10,860 bases of DNA from Ochromonadaceae sp. CCMP2298 (Eukaryota > Sar > Synurophyceae > Ochromonadales > Ochromonadaceae), in NCBI GenBank assembly GCA_026770595.1, contig MU634665.1, forward strand, positions 1 to 10,860, written 5' to 3'. Under the pieces are notes generated by a model. That model saw nothing but the letters and a program-made list of their open reading frames with translations. It was not told the DNA's origin and ran no database searches. Numbering within the stretch: the stretch's first letter is position 1; each line of letters begins with the position of its first letter. Made by a program: the position numbers and the translations under genes. Below, piece by piece: positions 7,782-10,860 of the stretch.

Positions 7782-8150
7782 CTACATCTTCAAATCCCCG
7801 ATGTAGTACAGCCGCAGCACATCCCACATGGAGGGCGGGTGCTGCGGTCCGTGCACGCCCTCACTGGAGTCGCCTCCCGCATTCTTCAGTATGGAATCCC
7901 CACCCGGGTGATCGTCGATGTAACCTGATATATCGTATATCTTACTATCTACAATAATCCAGCAGTCCTCGCTGGTGCTGTGCTTCGCAACCTCGCTCGC
8001 GTCTACCGGCGCGTCCAGCATGATGGGCTGCTTCTTTTTCTTCACCACGGCGGGGACTTTCTTCGATCCCGATGTCATGAACCAAATAGCGACCGCGATA
8101 ACAGCGCAGGCGATAATAGAGTAAACGACTACTGTTGAGTCCATGTCCAT
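7782..8150 (-). CDS. CB5LP: Membrane-anchored cytochrome b5-like protein (CB5LP type)
   Basis: A single-exon protein of 122 aa with one N-terminal hydrophobic anchor (residues 7-26), a lysine-rich linker (KKKK at 37-40) and a cytochrome b5 heme-binding domain (about 48-121). The heme motif HPGG is at 81-84; the second ligand is probably H104 in GPQHPPS, with H100 as an alternative. The layout, the DCWII and YIGDL blocks, and the GPQH in place of the usual b5 second-histidine region match plant and algal CB5LP (about 121 aa), whose anchor is N-terminal rather than C-terminal. The expected role is electron transfer at an endomembrane, possibly to a lipid or other oxygenase (family inference). 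The first ATG (8150) has A at -3 and G at +4; a second Met is residue 3. The gene is divergent from the CELF gene. Confidence 0.9.
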   Translation of the reverse strand: MDMDSTVVVYSIIACAVIAVAIWFMTSGSKKVPAVVKKKKQPIMLDAPVDASEVAKHSTSEDCWIIVDSKIYDISGYIDDHPGGDSILKNAGGDSSEGVHGPQHPPSMWDVLRLYYIGDLKM

Positions 8151-8698
8151 CTTGGCCCTACTTTTTCAGTCAATGTAAGAACCGCGCGGCTGCCTTTCTA
8201 CCGGCAACGTTGTGCGGCGCAATGCTCAGAGTGTCTGATGCAAGGAAGTTCACGTCTGTGGAGGAGACCATACGAACGCGCGGCAAACAGGCAATCCCAA
8301 AGACTCGGGCGACAGGGTTCATACACTGTTCAAGGATGGCCATTCAAGGAGGAGAAGGATGGTGTAAGCGCCAGAGGAGGTGACTGGGACTTTGAAAAGA
8401 GCCGGGTAAAAAGACCAAAAAAATTATAACCCCGGGGTGAAAAGATCCGGAGATTCGAGTGGGAACCGGATTTTTTTCCTCGGCAGTGGTTGCCGACCAC
8501 GGGGGATCTCCCGCTCTCTCCACCTTCCTTTCAGAGTCTGTTCATCCATGTTCATAAAAAATGGACCCCACGCGCTCCGCTTGAGTGGTTTAGGGATCCT
8601 CCTTGAGGCATCAGCACTCAGTATCAAAGCTGGCTGGAGCAGAAAGTTCTGGATCCTGAAGGTCGAATAGGTTGGTCCGCGCCAAAGACTGTCATCGG
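8151..8698. promoter_or_regulatory. Divergent spacer between cytochrome b5 and CELF genes
   Basis: The 548-bp spacer holds both 5' UTRs and promoters. Short open frames here resemble no protein. An inverted repeat ATCCGG (8445-8450) with CCGGAT (8466-8471) is followed directly by seven T (8471-8477), and a second small stem is CGGCA/TGCCG (8481-8495). No convincing TATA box was found, though TTATAA occurs near 8424. An upstream non-coding exon of the CELF gene cannot be excluded. Confidence 0.45.
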
Positions 8699-10860
8699 AT
8701 GAACCGGGTGGACACCATGCTGCCCACCAACAGCCCTTCCCCGCGCGGAGGAGGAAAGTTCACCGGCGGACCAGAGATAGCCAGCGGTGGCAAGCTCTTC
8801 GTAGGTCAGATTCCGAAGGACGTGGATGAGAACACGCTGAAGAAATACTTCGACGAGTGCGGACCGATCATCGAAGTGATGATCATCCGCGACTCCGTCA
8901 CGCGGGTCTCAAAAGGTGCGTTACTCTCGCCAGATTCGTCTCCTACATCATAATTAACGTCTCTTTCCCTGCAGGCTGCGCTTTCGTGACATTCGCCTTC
9001 CACCAGTCGGCCGTGGTCGCCGCAGAGAAACTGCACGACAAAGTTCAATTACCCAACGTAAGAGATTTTATTCTTGTTAGGCGACTCTCCTGTCCAGCCT
9101 CCTTCCTTACACGCCCCCCACTCCATTGCATCTTCCCTACACACCCACGCATCCACTTACGCACCTCCCTCCTTACTCCAAACAGAGCCTGAACCCTCTG
9201 CAGGTGCGCTTCGCAGAGACCCCCCTGGAGCGTGACAACAAGCTGTTCGTAGGTATGCTGCCCAAGCACGTAGTGGAGCAGCACCTACACGAGACATTTA
9301 GACACTTCGGGCCGGTCCGAGAGGTGCACGTGATCAGGGACGGGGACGGGGTGCCCAAGTGCTGCGCATTTGTTAAGTTCGTTGATCGGGACAGCGCCAT
9401 CGCGGCCATCGAGAACCTGCACGACACCATCCCGGCGGTGAGGCCGCGCATTATACTGCGCCCAGCACCCTTCTGTCTGCTCACCCGCACCCGCATCCTT
9501 CTAACTCTATTCCCCTCACCCCTCTCCAGGGTGGTACGAGGCCTTTGGTGGTTAAGTTCGCCGACGGCAAGAAGATCCAATGCAGCGGGGACCAGCAACT
9601 CATCCAAGCATACCAACACGGAGTGCCCAGCCCCCCTCAGAAGGATGAGGCCTACGGTCCTAGTGGCCTAAACTCTATGGCGCAAATGGGGCTGAGCCTG
9701 GGGCTGGACGAGGCGCCTATGCCCCCGCACCCGATGCCGCAGTCGCAGATGCCGATAACGATGCCGATGCCGATGCCGCAGATGAGCCAACTGGGAGCCC
9801 CGATGGGTCAGGGGCTGGGGCAGGGCCAGGCCCGCCCCAACCACAACCTCGGCATGAACCAGCAGCAGCAGCACCAGCAGCAGCACGATATGCACTCCCA
9901 GCAACAGGGGCGACACCCCCAGGAACAGGGACAGCAGGGACAGGGCTTTATGTACGCACAGCCCACTACTAACTATGTGGTCCAGCCCTCCCCCATGTCC
10001 AGCCCACCCGGCATGGTCATGATGGGGGGGGTGGGACACATTGGGGGACCTATAGGGCAGCCGATGGGGCAGCCGATGGGGCAGGGGGGGGGGCGCGGTA
10101 TGCCCATGGGGAACATGGGAAATAATGGCTCAATGGGGAGTACGGGAAGCTTGGGGGGGGACATGGGAAACAAGGGGGGAGGCGATATGGGGGATATGGG
10201 TATGAGCATGAGCATGGCCCTCTACCACGAGGACGTAAGACTGGCCTCGTCACGGGAGTTGTACGAGGTGAACCAGATGAGGTCCCTAAGACGCACAGAC
10301 GCGCCGCCCGACTCCTCACGCTTCCCTCAGGGCCAGGGGAAAGGGCAGGGGCAGGGGCAGGGGCAGGGGCAGGGACAGGGACAGGGACAGGGACAGGGGC
10401 AGGGGCAGGGGCAGGGACAGGGGCAGGGACAGAGGCAGGGACAGGGACCCCCCGCGGGACCGGGCGGCCACCCGGCCGCGCCCCGGCCCGCCGAGGACCG
10501 CAACGCCCACCACCGCCCGCCAGAGGGACCCGAGGGTGCTAACCTGTTCATCTATCATCTGCCCAGGGACCTGACGGACGCCGACCTCGCTACTCTATTC
10601 GCGCCCTTCGGAAACGTCATCTCGGCGAAGGTATTTGTGGACAAAAAGACATCCGACAGTAAGGGTTTTGGGTTCGTCTCTTACGACATGCTGGACAGCG
10701 CCAACCACGCCATCGACGCGATGAACGGGTTCCACATAGGCAGCAAGCGACTAAAGGTGCAGAGAAAGAGGGTTGCGCCACAGTCGTACGGAGGAGCAGG
10801 ACAGGGGCAGGGACAGGGGCAGGGGCAGGGACAGTGGCAGGGGCAGGGGCAGGGGCAGGG
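8699..10860 (+). CDS. CELF: CELF/Bruno-like RNA-binding protein, three RRMs (3' end outside window)
   Basis: Exons are 8699-8915, 8975-9057, 9186-9437 and 9530 to beyond the window, giving at least 627 residues. RRM1 (about 32-105) has RNP2 LFVGQI and RNP1 KGCAFVTF; RRM2 (119-197) has LFVGML and [11 protein letters not shown]3 (522-598) has LFIYHL and KGFGFVSY and ends RLKVQRKR, the CELF hallmark. Two adjacent RRMs, a divergent linker and a distant C-terminal RRM are the CELF/Bruno layout. These proteins bind GU-rich RNA and control splicing, translation and mRNA decay. The linker, about 325 residues, exceeds the roughly 210 of human CELF1 and holds Met/Pro, Gln/His and Gly/Met-rich blocks and a Gly-Gln tract (451-490); a second Gly-Gln tract begins at 608. 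An in-frame TGA at 8657 blocks upstream extension. ATG 8699 is the first in frame; ATG 8717 (residue 7) has the better context. Confidence 0.92.
8916..8974 (+). other. Intron 1 of the CELF gene
   Basis: A 59-nt intron, GTGCGT to CTGCAG, in phase 1. Splicing rebuilds SKGCAFVTF, the RNP1 motif of RRM1, so the boundaries are secure. Confidence 0.93.
9058..9185 (+). other. Intron 2 of the CELF gene
   Basis: A 128-nt intron, GTAAGA to AACAG, in phase 0. The chosen acceptor keeps [11 protein letters not shown], which matches the PLQVK-type strand ending RRM1 in CELF proteins. A second in-frame acceptor at CTGCAG (ending 9203) would drop six residues and is a possible alternative splice. Confidence 0.82.
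9438..9529 (+). other. Intron 3 of the CELF gene
   Basis: A 92-nt intron, GTGAGG to CTCCAG, in phase 0. Removing it joins the end of RRM2 helix 2 to [12 protein letters not shown], the family's final beta strand. Confidence 0.9.
10328..10447 (+). repeat. GGGCAG/GGACAG hexanucleotide repeat encoding poly(Gly-Gln)
   Basis: Forty in-frame codons, ending in 17 consecutive CAG codons (10346-10442) alternating with GGG or GGA; one partner is AGG (Arg) and an AAA (Lys) lies near the start. Units differ almost only at the third base of the glycine codon. The tract lies between RRM2 and RRM3 of the CELF protein. The G-runs could form quadruplexes in DNA or mRNA. Confidence 0.9.
10799..10860 (+). repeat. 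Second Gly-Gln hexanucleotide tract after RRM3
   Basis: The same GGG/GGA-CAG hexamer restarts ten residues after RRM3 and runs to the window edge, with one unit changed to TGG (Trp). Its full length and the stop codon of the gene lie outside the window. Confidence 0.88.

Noticed and set aside
8437-8495. tRNA-like candidate around TTCGAGT
   Set aside because: The flanking bases do not form a T stem or an acceptor stem, so no tRNA cloverleaf is possible.
10316-10558. Minus-strand frames through the Gly-Gln repeat
   Set aside because: They are Leu/Pro/Ser or Cys/Pro dipeptide runs produced by the hexamer itself; no independent evidence of a gene.

Overview
This window is nuclear DNA from a microbial eukaryote. 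It has five protein genes, short GT-AG introns (59 to 183 nt), GC-rich exons and AT-richer spacers. The gene mix is a CB5LP-type cytochrome b5 (the plant/algal form), a dynactin-type ARP1 actin-related protein, a CELF/Bruno RNA-binding protein and a REXO4-type exonuclease. It suits an alga or related protist outside land plants and animals, such as a stramenopile or haptophyte. That placement is inference; I cannot name the species.

Layout. 1-1200: no convincing gene, but a 141-bp AT-rich element with 27-bp terminal inverted repeats (65-205) and a short tandem duplication. 1201-2935 (-): three-exon REXO4-type 3'-5' exonuclease, 480 aa, with a long acidic/basic C-terminal tail. 2936-3268: divergent promoter spacer. 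3269-5596 (+): single-exon 775-aa protein with a signal peptide and a histone-H1-like tail; its middle faintly resembles an RHD3/Sey1 GTPase domain without catalytic motifs. 5597-6482: spacer with a cluster of palindromes and a short AT-rich repeat array. 6483-7610 (+): intronless ARP1 (centractin), 375 aa. 7611-7781: convergent 3' region. 7782-8150 (-): membrane-anchored cytochrome b5. 8151-8698: divergent spacer. 8699 to the window end (+): four exons of a CELF/Bruno protein with three RRMs and Gly-Gln dipeptide tracts on both sides of RRM3; its 3' end lies beyond the window.

The genes do not form an operon or an obvious pathway. They cover RNA exonuclease activity, the secretory route, dynactin/cytoskeleton, electron transfer and post-transcriptional control. 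The most unusual items are the (Gly-Gln)n tracts in the CELF protein, encoded by GGGCAG/GGACAG hexamers, the possible pseudo-GTPase with a basic tail, and the MITE-like inverted-repeat element. I see no CRISPR array, rRNA, tRNA or complete autonomous transposon, and nothing that amounts to a clear new multi-gene system.
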